A stretch of DNA of 14,458 nucleotides from JBBSVE01 sp038233815 (GTDB lineage Bacteria > Pseudomonadota > Alphaproteobacteria > Rhodobacterales > Rhodobacteraceae). The notes under the pieces were generated by a model. That model worked only from the letters and a program-made list of their open reading frames with translations, had not been told where the DNA came from and searched no databases. Position 1 is the stretch's first letter, and each line of letters opens with the position of its first letter. Positions 1-7,031 of the stretch are shown piece after piece. Made by a program: the position numbers and the translations under genes. The stretch is from positions 1 through 14,458 of the forward strand of contig JBBSVE010000080.1 of NCBI GenBank assembly GCA_038233815.1. The letters are read 5' to 3'.

Positions 1-329
1 CCTTCGGGCTGGGAGAGCGGATGGCGGTGCTGGAGGCGCGGGTGGTGCACCCCCTGCCCGCCGCGTTGCACGCGGCCCCACGGCCCGACGCGATCTTCAT
101 CGGCGGCGGCGCGGACGCGGCCTTGCTGGAGACGCTGGCGCAAACGCTCCCGGGCACCCGGATCGTCGTGAATGCGGTGACGCTGGAGACGGAGGCGTTG
201 TTGACGCTCTGGCACGCGCGGACCGGGGGGGCGCTGATGCGGGTGGCGCTGGACGATGCCGCACCGCTTGGCCGGATGCGCGGCTGGGTGCCGCAGCGCC
301 CGATCGTGCAATGGACGGGCGTGCTGTGA
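1..329 (+). CDS. cobL: Precorrin-6Y C5,15-methyltransferase (decarboxylating), C-terminal CbiT-like domain, 5' truncated
   Basis: This is the 3' end of cobL. The first complete codon is at position 3 and 108 residues are visible; the full family protein is about 400 residues, so only the C-terminal part is here. That part is the CbiT-like domain, which in the family carries the C15 methylation and C12 acetate decarboxylation of precorrin-6B, while the missing N-terminal CbiE-like half methylates C5. Visible support is the Rossmann-type segment DAIFIGGG, followed by a VNAVTLETEALL strand-helix typical of CbiT/CobL, and a C-terminus ending PIVQWTGVL. The stop TGA (327-329) sits inside the GTGA that starts cobE, so the two are translationally coupled. 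The gene is cut by the window edge and does not look damaged. Confidence 0.9.
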   Translation, partial: FGLGERMAVLEARVVHPLPAALHAAPRPDAIFIGGGADAALLETLAQTLPGTRIVVNAVTLETEALLTLWHARTGGALMRVALDDAAPLGRMRGWVPQRPIVQWTGVL

Positions 330-685
330 GGGTCGCGGGCTTCGGTCTGCGCGCGGACACCGGCGAGGGCTCGCTACGCGCCGCACTGGCGCTGGCGGGC
401 GGTGCGGAAGACCTCGGCGCGCTGGCTGTGGTGGCGGACAAGGCGCATCTGCCCGGGATCGTGGCGCTGGCGCGGACGCTGGACCTGCCGCTGCGTTCGG
501 TGGAGATCGGGGCGCTCGGGTCAGGCATCACCCTTTCACAGCGCCAGCCAGTGCGCTATGGCGCGACCTCGGTGGCGGAGGGTGCGGCCCTCGGCGCGGC
601 GGGGCCGGGTGCGACGCTCACGGTCCGGCGGGTCGTATCGCCCGACGGACGCGCCACGGCGGCGATAGCGGAGGGGGCTCCATGA
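326..685 (+). CDS. cobE: CobE, cobalamin biosynthesis protein (CbiG C-terminal-like)
   Basis: This is a small protein of about 119 residues of the CobE / CbiG C-terminal family, a required but biochemically poorly defined partner of aerobic cobalamin synthesis. Support is the gene context (between cobL and cobM), the small size, the N-terminal VAGFGLRADTGEGSL segment, which corresponds to the glycine-rich family opening, and the central DKAHLPGIVALARTLDLPL stretch. I prefer the GTG at 326, because it gives a 4-base GTGA overlap with cobL like every other junction in this operon and has purine-rich GGACGGG about 7 bases upstream. An in-frame ATG at 311 would add five residues but has no visible ribosome-binding site. 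The gene ends in an ATGA overlap with cobM. No catalytic residues can be assigned from sequence alone. Confidence 0.85.
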   Translation: MRVAGFGLRADTGEGSLRAALALAGGAEDLGALAVVADKAHLPGIVALARTLDLPLRSVEIGALGSGITLSQRQPVRYGATSVAEGAALGAAGPGATLTVRRVVSPDGRATAAIAEGAP

Positions 686-1464
686 CAGTGCATTTCATCG
701 GCGCGGGACCGGGGGCGCCCGACCTCATCACGTTGCGCGGGCGCGACCTGATCGCGGCCTCCCCGGTCTGCCTCTATGCGGGATCGCTGGTGCCCGAGGC
801 GCTGCTGTCCCATTGCCCTGCCGGCTGCCGGATCGTGAACACCGCCCCCCTGTCGCTCGACGACATCATGGCGAAGATCGCCAGGGCCCATGCGGCGGGG
901 CAGGACGTGGCGCGGCTACATTCCGGGGATCTCTCGGTCTGGTCGGCGATGGGGGAGCAGATCCGCCGCCTGCGCGCGCTGGAGATCCCCTTCGACGTGA
1001 CGCCGGGGGTGCCGTCCTTCGCCGCCGCCGCCGCGGTGCTGGAGGCAGAGCTGACCCTGCCCGGCGTGGCGCAATCGGTCGTTCTGACGCGGACCTCGGG
1101 GCGCGCCTCGACGATGCCGGAGGGGGAGACGCTGGCCGCCTTCGGGGCCACCGGGGCCACGCTCGCGGTGCATCTGTCGGTCCATGTGCTGGCGCGCGTG
1201 GTGGCGGAGCTGACCCCGCATTACGGTGCCGATTGCCCGGTGGCGGTGGTCTGGCGCGCGACATGGCCCGACCAGCGCATCGTCCGCGCGACGCTTGCCA
1301 CGCTCGACGCGGCAGTGGGGGCGCAGATGGAGCGCACCGCCCTGATCCTCGTCGGCCGGGCGCTGGGGGACGGCGCGTTCGAGGAGAGCCGCCTCTATGC
1401 CGGCGACTATGATCGCCGCTACCGCCCCGTGGGCACGGCACCGCGTTTCCCGGACGCGCCATGA
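682..1464 (+). CDS. cobM: Precorrin-4 C11-methyltransferase
   Basis: This 260-residue enzyme transfers a methyl group from S-adenosylmethionine to C11 of precorrin-4, giving precorrin-5 in the aerobic B12 pathway. It is a class III (tetrapyrrole) methylase: the N-terminal FIGAGPGAPDLIT loop (about residues 5-17) is the first SAM-site motif, LYAGSLVPEALL follows around residue 32, LHSGDLSVWSAMGEQ is the CobM form of the GD-loop, and TPGVPSFAAAAA is the next SAM-contact motif. The CobM-specific GDLSVW instead of GDPSLY matches what I recall for CobM proteins and argues against CobA or CobJ. The length is normal. The start ATG overlaps the cobE stop (ATGA) and its own stop overlaps the cobB start (ATGA), so it is part of a coupled operon. 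The same frame is open well upstream of 682, but that stretch lies inside cobL and cobE and is not part of the protein. Confidence 0.95.
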   Translation: MTVHFIGAGPGAPDLITLRGRDLIAASPVCLYAGSLVPEALLSHCPAGCRIVNTAPLSLDDIMAKIARAHAAGQDVARLHSGDLSVWSAMGEQIRRLRALEIPFDVTPGVPSFAAAAAVLEAELTLPGVAQSVVLTRTSGRASTMPEGETLAAFGATGATLAVHLSVHVLARVVAELTPHYGADCPVAVVWRATWPDQRIVRATLATLDAAVGAQMERTALILVGRALGDGAFEESRLYAGDYDRRYRPVGTAPRFPDAP

Positions 1465-2777
1465 CACCCGGACTGCTGATCGCGGCCCCAGCCTCCGGCA
1501 CCGGCAAGACGACTCTGATGCTGGGGCTTCTGGCCGCATTCCGCGCGCGCGGGGTCCGGGTTCAGCCGATGAAATGCGGCCCGGATTATATCGACCCTGC
1601 ATTCCATGCGGCGGCTTCGGGGCGCGCGTCGTTCAACCTCGACAGCTGGGCCATGCCTGAGGAGACGCTGCGCGGTCTGGCGCACACGGATGCGGATCTG
1701 ATCCTCGCTGAGGGGTCGATGGGGCTTTTCGACGGGGTGGCCAAGGCTGGAGAGACCGGGACCGGGGCCAGCGCCGACGTGGCGGCACTGATGGGCTGGC
1801 CGGTGGTGCTCGTCCTCGACGTATCGGGGCAGGCACAGTCGGCGGCGGCAGTGGCGCGGGGCTTTGCCGAGATGCGCCCCGGGGTAACGATCGCCGGGGT
1901 GGTGCTGAACCGCGTGGCCTCGCCACGGCACGAGGCGCTGGTGCGCGTGGGCATGGACGCGGCCGGCATTGCGGTTCTGGGCGCCCTGCCCCGCGACGCC
2001 ACGCTGGGCTTGCCGGAACGGCATCTGGGCCTCGTGCAGGCGGAGGAAACAGCGGGGCTCATAGCGATCCTCGCGCGGCTGGCGGCGTTCGTGGCAGGCC
2101 ATGTCGATCTGGATGCCTTGCTGCGCTGTGCCACCGGGCATGTCGGCACGCCGTCCCCCGCGGGTTCCGGCGCAGCACCGGGCGGGCGGGTGGCGCTCGC
2201 CCGCGATGCGGCGTTTTCGTTCGTCTATCCGCACGTTGTGGCGCAATGGCGCGCGGCGGGCGCGGAGATCGTGCCATTTTCCCCTCTGGCGGACGAGGCA
2301 CCGGATCCATGCGCCGACTGCTGCTGGCTGCCCGGCGGCTACCCGGAGCTGCACGCAGGCCGCCTTGCCACTGCCGCCCGGTTCCGCGCAGGGCTTCGGG
2401 CGTTTGCCGCGACCCGCCCCGTCCATGGCGAATGCGGCGGCTACATGGCGATGGGGGCGTCGCTTACCGACAAGGACGGCGTGGCGCACGAGATGGCGGG
2501 GCTGCTGGGGCTGGAGACCTCCTATGCCGCGCGGCGGATGCATCTGGGCTACCGGCTGGCCACGCTCAGCACTGCCATGCCGGGACATGCGCAAGGCACG
2601 CGGCTGCGCGGGCATGAGTTCCACTATTCAACCGTGCTCCGCCAACCCGATGCGGCACTGGCGGAGGTGCAGGATGCGACCGGCGCGCCGGTACCCGAGA
2701 CCGGATCGTTCCGACGCTTTCCCGGCGGCGGGCTCGCAACCGGCAGCTATTTCCACCTGATCGGACCGGCGACGTGA
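1461..2777 (+). CDS. cobB: Cobyrinic / hydrogenobyrinic acid a,c-diamide synthase
   Basis: This 438-residue enzyme is an ATP- and glutamine-dependent amidotransferase that amidates the a and c side chains; in the aerobic pathway the substrate is hydrogenobyrinic acid. The N-terminal dethiobiotin-synthetase-like ATPase half shows the P-loop APASGTGKTTLM (about residues 9-20), then MKCGPDYIDPAFH and AEGSMGLFDG. The C-terminal half is a class I (triad) glutamine amidotransferase: LPGGYPELHAG, the nucleophile elbow HGECGGYMAMG with Cys325, and a late GHEFHYS segment with His385 and His388. All key residues are present and the length is normal for CobB/CbiA. It starts with ATG in an ATGA overlap with cobM and ends in a GTGA overlap with cobA. 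A CobQ identity is unlikely because the glutamine triad and length fit CobB. Confidence 0.96.
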   Translation: MTPGLLIAAPASGTGKTTLMLGLLAAFRARGVRVQPMKCGPDYIDPAFHAAASGRASFNLDSWAMPEETLRGLAHTDADLILAEGSMGLFDGVAKAGETGTGASADVAALMGWPVVLVLDVSGQAQSAAAVARGFAEMRPGVTIAGVVLNRVASPRHEALVRVGMDAAGIAVLGALPRDATLGLPERHLGLVQAEETAGLIAILARLAAFVAGHVDLDALLRCATGHVGTPSPAGSGAAPGGRVALARDAAFSFVYPHVVAQWRAAGAEIVPFSPLADEAPDPCADCCWLPGGYPELHAGRLATAARFRAGLRAFAATRPVHGECGGYMAMGASLTDKDGVAHEMAGLLGLETSYAARRMHLGYRLATLSTAMPGHAQGTRLRGHEFHYSTVLRQPDAALAEVQDATGAPVPETGSFRRFPGGGLATGSYFHLIGPAT

Positions 2778-3484
2778 CCGGCTTCGTGTCCTTCGTGTCG
2801 GCCGGACCGGGCGACCCGGATCTGCTGACCCGCAGGGCGGTGGCCCGGCTGGCCGAGGCCGATGCGGTGTTGTTCGACGATCTCGCCTCCGGTCCGGTTC
2901 TGGCACTGGCGCGGCCGGGGGCGGACCTCGTGGGCGTGGGCAAGCGGGCGGGGCGCAGGTCGCCCAAACAGGACCATGTGAGCCGCCTTCTGGTGGAGTA
3001 TGCCGCGACCGGGGTGCGCGTGGTGCGGTTGAAATCGGGCGACGCGGGCATCTTCGGGCGGCTGGAGGAGGAGATCTGCGCGCTGAACGCCGCAGGCATC
3101 GGATACGAGATTGTGCCCGGCGTCACGGCGGCCTCGGCCGCAGCGGCGGCGGCGGGGATCCCGCTGACACGACGGCTCAGCGCGCGCAGGCTCCAGTTCG
3201 TGACCGGGGCGGACGTGACGGGCGGGCTGCCGGAGGGGCTCAACATGGCCGCCCTCGCCGATCCCGACGCGGTAACGGTCGTCTATATGGGCAAACGGAC
3301 TTCGGCCGCGCTTGCGAGCCTTTTGCGCGCGCATGGGCTGCCCGGCTCCACGCCGGTGATGCTGGCCGAGAGCGTATCCGCCCCCGGGGAACGGTTCACG
3401 CGCGGCACGCTCGACGGGCTGGCGGACATGGCCGGGGATGCGGGCGACGGCCCGGCGCTGATCCTGATCGGGCCGCTCGCGTGA
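2774..3484 (+). CDS. cobA: Uroporphyrinogen-III C-methyltransferase (SUMT), divergent SAM loop
   Basis: This 236-residue SUMT should methylate uroporphyrinogen III at C2 and C7 to precorrin-2, feeding the rest of the operon. The class III methylase motifs are SAGPGDPDLLT (residues 9-19), VPGVTAASAAAAAAGIPLT, and VVYMGKRT, the last being the SUMT-type Y-M-G contact. The third motif differs from textbook SUMT: here it reads SGDAGIFGRLEEE (residues 88-100), where most SUMTs have GGDPFVFGRGGEE. I believe this variant recurs in Rhodobacterales cobA genes, but I cannot check it. The start is GTG in a GTGA overlap with cobB, and the end overlaps cobF. The protein is a stand-alone SUMT with no CysG-type dehydrogenase or ferrochelatase domain. 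Another tetrapyrrole methylase is possible but less likely given the overall pattern and the neighbours. Confidence 0.87.
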   Translation: MTGFVSFVSAGPGDPDLLTRRAVARLAEADAVLFDDLASGPVLALARPGADLVGVGKRAGRRSPKQDHVSRLLVEYAATGVRVVRLKSGDAGIFGRLEEEICALNAAGIGYEIVPGVTAASAAAAAAGIPLTRRLSARRLQFVTGADVTGGLPEGLNMAALADPDAVTVVYMGKRTSAALASLLRAHGLPGSTPVMLAESVSAPGERFTRGTLDGLADMAGDAGDGPALILIGPLA

Positions 3485-4251
3485 TGCGACATCTGACGCT
3501 GATCGGAATGGGAACCGGCAATCCCGACCATCTGACGCGGGCGGCGGTGCGGGCGCTAAACGCAGTCGACCTGATCCTGATCCCCCGGAAGGGCGCGGGC
3601 AAGGAGGATCTGGCCGACCTGCGCCGCGCGATCTGCGCCGAGGTCGTGACCAACCCTGAGGTGCGGACGCTTTCCTTTGACCTGCCGGTGCGCGACCCGC
3701 ACATCGCCGACTACGAGACCCGCGTGGACCGCTGGCACGATGCGATCGCAGGCGTCTGGGCTGCAGCGGTGGCCTCCGCCCCGGCCCCGCGCGCCCGGGT
3801 GGCGCTGCTGGTCTGGGGCGATCCGTCGCTCTACGATTCGACCCTGCGCATCGCCGAACGGCTCCGCCCCGCGCCGGAGGTCCGCGTGATCCCTGGCATC
3901 ACCTCGCTTCAAGCGCTGACGGCGGCGCATGCGATCCCGCTCAACCCGTTGGCGGGTGCGGTGACGATCACCACCGGGCGGCGGCTGCGCGACGTCGGCT
4001 GGCCTGCGGATGCCCAACGCGTGGCGGTGATGCTCGACGGCGATTGCGCCTTTCGCACGCTGGACCCTGCGGGCCTGCATATCTGGTGGGGCGCCTATGT
4101 CGGAATGCGGGAGGAGGCGCTGCTCTCGGGTCCGCTGGCCGGGGTCGGGCCAGTGATCGAGACCCGGCGCGCGGCACTTCGCACGGCGCATGGCTGGATC
4201 ATGGACATCTACCTGCTTGCGCGCGAACGCGCGGGCATGCCGGGGGTCTGA
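3481..4251 (+). CDS. cobF: Precorrin-6A synthase (deacetylating)
   Basis: This 256-residue enzyme methylates C1 of precorrin-5 and removes the extruded acetyl unit as acetate, giving precorrin-6A. CobF exists only in the aerobic pathway, so it fixes the pathway type. Visible features are GMGTGNPDHLT (first SAM loop), the CobF-typical DLILIPRKGAGKEDLADLRR, FDLPVRDP, the WGDPSLYDSTLRI loop, IPGITSLQALTAAHAIPLN, and a long C-terminal half with LHIWWGAYVG. Length is normal. Two starts compete: GTG 3481 (a GTGA overlap with cobA) and ATG 3484 (a TGATG one-base overlap); they differ by one residue. It is the last gene of the operon: a 91-base gap follows, without an obvious strong terminator hairpin. 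Confidence 0.96.
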   Translation: MMRHLTLIGMGTGNPDHLTRAAVRALNAVDLILIPRKGAGKEDLADLRRAICAEVVTNPEVRTLSFDLPVRDPHIADYETRVDRWHDAIAGVWAAAVASAPAPRARVALLVWGDPSLYDSTLRIAERLRPAPEVRVIPGITSLQALTAAHAIPLNPLAGAVTITTGRRLRDVGWPADAQRVAVMLDGDCAFRTLDPAGLHIWWGAYVGMREEALLSGPLAGVGPVIETRRAALRTAHGWIMDIYLLARERAGMPGV

Positions 4252-4342
4252 TATTTAAGGTAGCACGCGGCCCCGGATGGTCGTAAAGGTCGGCGGCCAG
4301 CGCAAGCCCGGCCAGGACTGCACGAAACCGAAGGACTAACAG
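4252..4342. other. Spacer between cobalamin and glycolipid operons
   Basis: This 91-base gap begins with AT-rich TATTTAAG right after the cobF stop and ends with the AAGGA ribosome-binding site of the LAB_N gene. I see no strong hairpin with T-run and no cobalamin riboswitch box. A promoter for the glycosyltransferase operon may be here, but no convincing -35/-10 pair was found, so read-through from the cob operon is possible. Confidence 0.3.
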
Positions 4343-4618
4343 ATGACCGAGACGACGGTCTGGATCGCGGTCGGCTTTCTCGGCCAGTTCTTCTTCACCT
4401 CCCGGTTCCTCGTCCAATGGATCGTCAGCGAGCGCAAGCGCGAGAGCGTCATCCCGGTGGCCTTCTGGTGGCTGAGCCTGCTTGGCGGGACCACGCTTCT
4501 GACCTACGCGATCTGGCGCAAGGATCCGGTCTTCATCCTCGGTCAGGCGACGGGGCTGCTGGTCTATACGCGCAACCTCGCCCTGATCGGCCGCAACCGC
4601 CGCGAGACGCCGAAATGA
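4343..4618 (+). CDS. Small LAB_N (lipid-A biosynthesis N-terminal) domain membrane protein
   Basis: This 91-residue integral membrane protein consists almost only of a LAB_N domain (the module first named at the N-terminus of some lipid-A-disaccharide synthases). Three hydrophobic segments are visible (about residues 5-27, 34-53 and 59-80), separated by a charged loop SERKRES. Family-typical pieces are FLGQFFFTSRFLVQW, PVAFWWLSLLGG and QATGLLVYTRNL. The ATG is preceded by AAGGA (4331-4335) at a 7-base spacing. It ends in an ATGA overlap with the GT39 gene, so it belongs with the two glycosyltransferases downstream. By analogy with small partners in polyprenyl-sugar systems (ArnE/ArnF, rhizobial RgtF) it may help synthesis or flipping of a lipid-linked sugar; this is inference. 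It is not LpxB itself, because the catalytic domain is absent. Confidence 0.86.
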   Translation: MTETTVWIAVGFLGQFFFTSRFLVQWIVSERKRESVIPVAFWWLSLLGGTTLLTYAIWRKDPVFILGQATGLLVYTRNLALIGRNRRETPK

Positions 4619-6201
4619 GCCTTTCCCGCTCTGCATGGATCGCGGTCGCCGCCTTCTTCCTCATCGCCGTCGCTGGGGTGCTGTTGCGCCCGCTTCTGGC
4701 GGTGGACGAGACACGCTACCTCGCCGTCGCGTGGGAGATGTGGCTGAACAAGAGCTTCTTCGTCCCCACCAAGAACTTCGAGCTTTACGCCCACAAACCG
4801 CCGCTCCTCTTCTGGTCGGTCGATCTGGTGTGGCTCGTCACCGGCGTGTCTGAGGTGGCAGCCAGGCTGGTGGGTCCGGCCTACGGGACGCTCGCGGTCG
4901 TGCTGACGGGGGTTCTGGCGGGGCGGCTCTGGCGCGGGACGCCGGGGATCGGCGCGCGGGCGATGCTGGCGCTTTGCGGGATGCTGGTGTTCGTCGTGTC
5001 CTCCGGGCTCACGATGTTCGACGCGATGCTGGCGGCGATGACGCTTCTTGGGATGCTGGCCCTGCTGGAGGCGGTGGATACCGGGCAGAGACGCTGGTGG
5101 GCGGCGCTGGGCGTGGCGATCGCCCTCGGCGTTCTGGCCAAGGGGCCGGTGATCCTGATCCATCTCGGCCCCGCGATCCTCACCGCCCCGATCTGGGCGC
5201 GGGAGCGGGAGCGCACGGTGATTTTCTGGCGTCCGATGCTGGCCGGGCTCGGCATCGCGCTCGGCACGGCGCTGGTGGTGCTGGCCTTCTGGCTGCTGCC
5301 CGCGATCATCACCGGCGGGCCGGACTACCGCGAGGCGGTGCTCTGGACCCAGACGGCGGGGCGTGTGACCGACAGCTTCGCGCACCGAAAGCCGGTCTGG
5401 TTCTTCGCCGCCCTCCTGCCCGTGATGCTGTTCCCATGGGTTTTCGTGCCGGCCCTCTGGCGCGCGGCGTTCCGCGCCCGCTGGCGGGAGCCGGGGCTGG
5501 CGCTCTGCGGCATCTGGGCGGTGGCGGCGTTCGTGCTCTTCAGCCTCATCAGCGGCAAGCAGATCCACTACCTCGTGCCCGAACTGCCCGCGCTTGCACT
5601 GATCGTGGCGCGCCTGTCGCAGGGCCCGACCGGCAGGCCCGTGTTCCGGCCGCTGATCCCGGCGCTGATCGCCGCTGCGGCCGCCATCGCGGGGATCGCC
5701 GCGTCGCAGGGGCTGATCCCGCTCGGCGCTGCGGAGCCGATGTTGCAACCGCTCTCCATGCTGCTGGCATGGGGGCTGGCGATGCTGGCGCTCGCGTGGA
5801 TCTCGGTGCAGGTCGGGGGGCTCCGCGGGGGTGCGATCCTCGTCCTCGGTGCTGCACTCGCGTTCAACCTGCTGGTCGGCCTGACCCGCGCGCACACGGA
5901 GTTCGACACCAACCGCGTCGCCGCGTTGATCCAGCCCTACGACGGCAAGGGCATAGCGCTCGTCGGCGACAGCTATCAGGCGGAGTTCAATTTCACCGCA
6001 CGGCTGCGCCATCCCGTCGCGGCACCCGAGACGGCGGAGGCGCGGGCGGCGTGGCAGGCGGCGCATCCGGACGGCCTGATCCTCGGCCGCGCGGGACCGG
6101 ACGATCCGCCTTGGCCGAGGGCGGGTTCGGTGTCGTGGCGCAACGTGGACTACGGTCTGTGGCATGTCGCCGATGCGCCGAAGGCGGGAGGGCGGCCGTG
6201 A
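4615..6201 (+). CDS. GT39-family (ArnT-like) polytopic glycosyltransferase
   Basis: This 528-residue membrane enzyme of the GT-C / GT39 type uses a polyprenyl-phosphate sugar as donor and acts on the periplasmic face of the inner membrane, typically on lipid A or LPS core. Support: an N-terminal membrane segment followed by AVDETRYLAVAWEMW, where the acidic DE pair after the first segment is the GT-C active-site hallmark; then YAHKPPLLFW, VLAKGPVILI and GKQIHYLVPELPALAL, all of ArnT type; many hydrophobic segments to about residue 430; and a soluble C-terminal domain of about 100 residues. The length is close to ArnT (about 550). The ATG lies in an ATGA overlap with the LAB_N gene and the end overlaps the GT2 gene (GTGA). 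The transferred sugar cannot be deduced; the name arnT would overstate the evidence. Confidence 0.88.
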   Translation: MSLSRSAWIAVAAFFLIAVAGVLLRPLLAVDETRYLAVAWEMWLNKSFFVPTKNFELYAHKPPLLFWSVDLVWLVTGVSEVAARLVGPAYGTLAVVLTGVLAGRLWRGTPGIGARAMLALCGMLVFVVSSGLTMFDAMLAAMTLLGMLALLEAVDTGQRRWWAALGVAIALGVLAKGPVILIHLGPAILTAPIWARERERTVIFWRPMLAGLGIALGTALVVLAFWLLPAIITGGPDYREAVLWTQTAGRVTDSFAHRKPVWFFAALLPVMLFPWVFVPALWRAAFRARWREPGLALCGIWAVAAFVLFSLISGKQIHYLVPELPALALIVARLSQGPTGRPVFRPLIPALIAAAAAIAGIAASQGLIPLGAAEPMLQPLSMLLAWGLAMLALAWISVQVGGLRGGAILVLGAALAFNLLVGLTRAHTEFDTNRVAALIQPYDGKGIALVGDSYQAEFNFTARLRHPVAAPETAEARAAWQAAHPDGLILGRAGPDDPPWPRAGSVSWRNVDYGLWHVADAPKAGGRP

Positions 6202-6986
6202 CGCCCGATATCTCCATCCTCATCCCGGCGCGTGACGAGGTGACGGCGATCGTCCCACTGGTCGCGGAGATCATGACCACGATGGGCGCGCGGGCCTACG
6301 AGGTGATCGTCGTCGACGACGGCTCCTCCGACGGCACCCGCGCGGCGCTGGCCGCACTGGCGGCCGGGCACCCGCACGTCACATGGCTCGGCAACGACAC
6401 CCCCGCCGGGCAATCCTCTGCGATCCGGCAGGCGGCGCGGGTGGCGCGGGGCGCGATCCTCGTGACGCTCGACGGCGACGGGCAGAACCCGCCGGACCAG
6501 ATCCCGCTGCTGCTGACCCCATTCGGGAGCGGCGACGCCACGCTCGGCCTCGTGCAGGGACAGCGCGCGGGGCGGCAGGATACGGCGGCGAAACGCTATG
6601 GCTCGCGGTTCGCGAACTGGCTGCGCGGCGGCCTGCTGCGCGACGGGGTGCGCGATTCCGGTTGCGGGCTGAAGGCGTTCCGGCGCGAGGCCTATTTCGA
6701 GCTGCCGTGGTTCGACCATATCCACCGCTTCATGCCCGCGATGATGCTGCGCGAGGGCTGGCGGGTGGAGGTCGTCGATGTCACCCACCGGGGCCGGGTC
6801 GGCGGGCAATCGAAATACAACAACCTGCGCCGTGCTTTGGTGGGCATCCCGGACTTGTTGGGGGCCGCATGGCTCATCCGCCGCAAGGGTCCGCCCCGCC
6901 ATCCGGCACCCCATGCAGCGCGGGCGGTGCAGGACCGCCGGACGGACCTGGATACCGGGAATTCCATCGCCACCAAGAGCCCCTGA
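6198..6986 (+). CDS. GT2-family polyprenyl-phosphate sugar synthase (DPM1/ArnC-like)
   Basis: This 262-residue cytoplasmic, membrane-associated GT-A glycosyltransferase resembles dolichol-phosphate-mannose synthases and should load a nucleotide sugar onto a polyprenyl phosphate. The visible order is ISILIPARDE (residues 5-14), VIVVDDGSSDGT (Asp40/Asp41 in the nucleotide-binding site), LDGDGQNPPD (residues 91-100, the DxD-type metal site), DSGCGLKAFRRE, a HIHRFMPAM segment, and HRGRVGGQSKYNN, the acceptor-side motif of this family. No C-terminal pair of membrane helices is evident, so it is the short form of the family rather than the ArnC/GtrB type with two helices. The tail after about residue 230 is basic and looks disordered. 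The start is GTG in a GTGA overlap with the GT39 gene. It is the probable donor-making partner of that transferase. Confidence 0.9.
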   Translation: MTPDISILIPARDEVTAIVPLVAEIMTTMGARAYEVIVVDDGSSDGTRAALAALAAGHPHVTWLGNDTPAGQSSAIRQAARVARGAILVTLDGDGQNPPDQIPLLLTPFGSGDATLGLVQGQRAGRQDTAAKRYGSRFANWLRGGLLRDGVRDSGCGLKAFRREAYFELPWFDHIHRFMPAMMLREGWRVEVVDVTHRGRVGGQSKYNNLRRALVGIPDLLGAAWLIRRKGPPRHPAPHAARAVQDRRTDLDTGNSIATKSP

Positions 6987-6996
6987 CCGCCCGATA

Positions 6997-7025
6997 TTGC
7001 GGAGCGCGGTGCGAGAGGCTATCTG
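6997..7025 (+). promoter_or_regulatory. Possible sigma-70 promoter for prfC
   Basis: TTGCGG (6997-7002) and TATCTG (7020-7025) are separated by exactly 17 bases in the short gap before prfC. The -10 match to TATAAT is modest (3 of 6), so this is a weak call. If used, transcription would start at or just before the prfC ATG at 7032, giving a leaderless or near-leaderless message; no good Shine-Dalgarno lies at normal distance from that ATG. Confidence 0.25.
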
Positions 7026-7031
7026 CCGCCC

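Noticed and set aside
256..681. Open frame extending cobM upstream by about 140 codons
   Set aside because: This stretch lies inside cobL and cobE in another frame. Its translation is a Gly/Arg/Ala-rich shadow, and cobM begins at ATG 682 with the methylase motif right after it.
1419..2624. 401-codon open frame on the minus strand opposite cobB
   Set aside because: The translation is Arg/His/Gln-rich without any motif. It mirrors the high-GC cobB gene, which has all its catalytic residues.
4564..6165. 533-codon open frame on the minus strand opposite the GT39 gene
   Set aside because: Its composition (Arg, Pro, Glu, His, Gln repeats) is typical of antisense reading of a hydrophobic, GC-rich gene. 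No domain and no start signal are seen.
4974..6197. Upstream extension of the GT2 frame through the GT39 gene
   Set aside because: The extension is a Gly/Ala/Arg-rich shadow. The GT2 catalytic fold starts right after GTG 6198, which forms a GTGA overlap.
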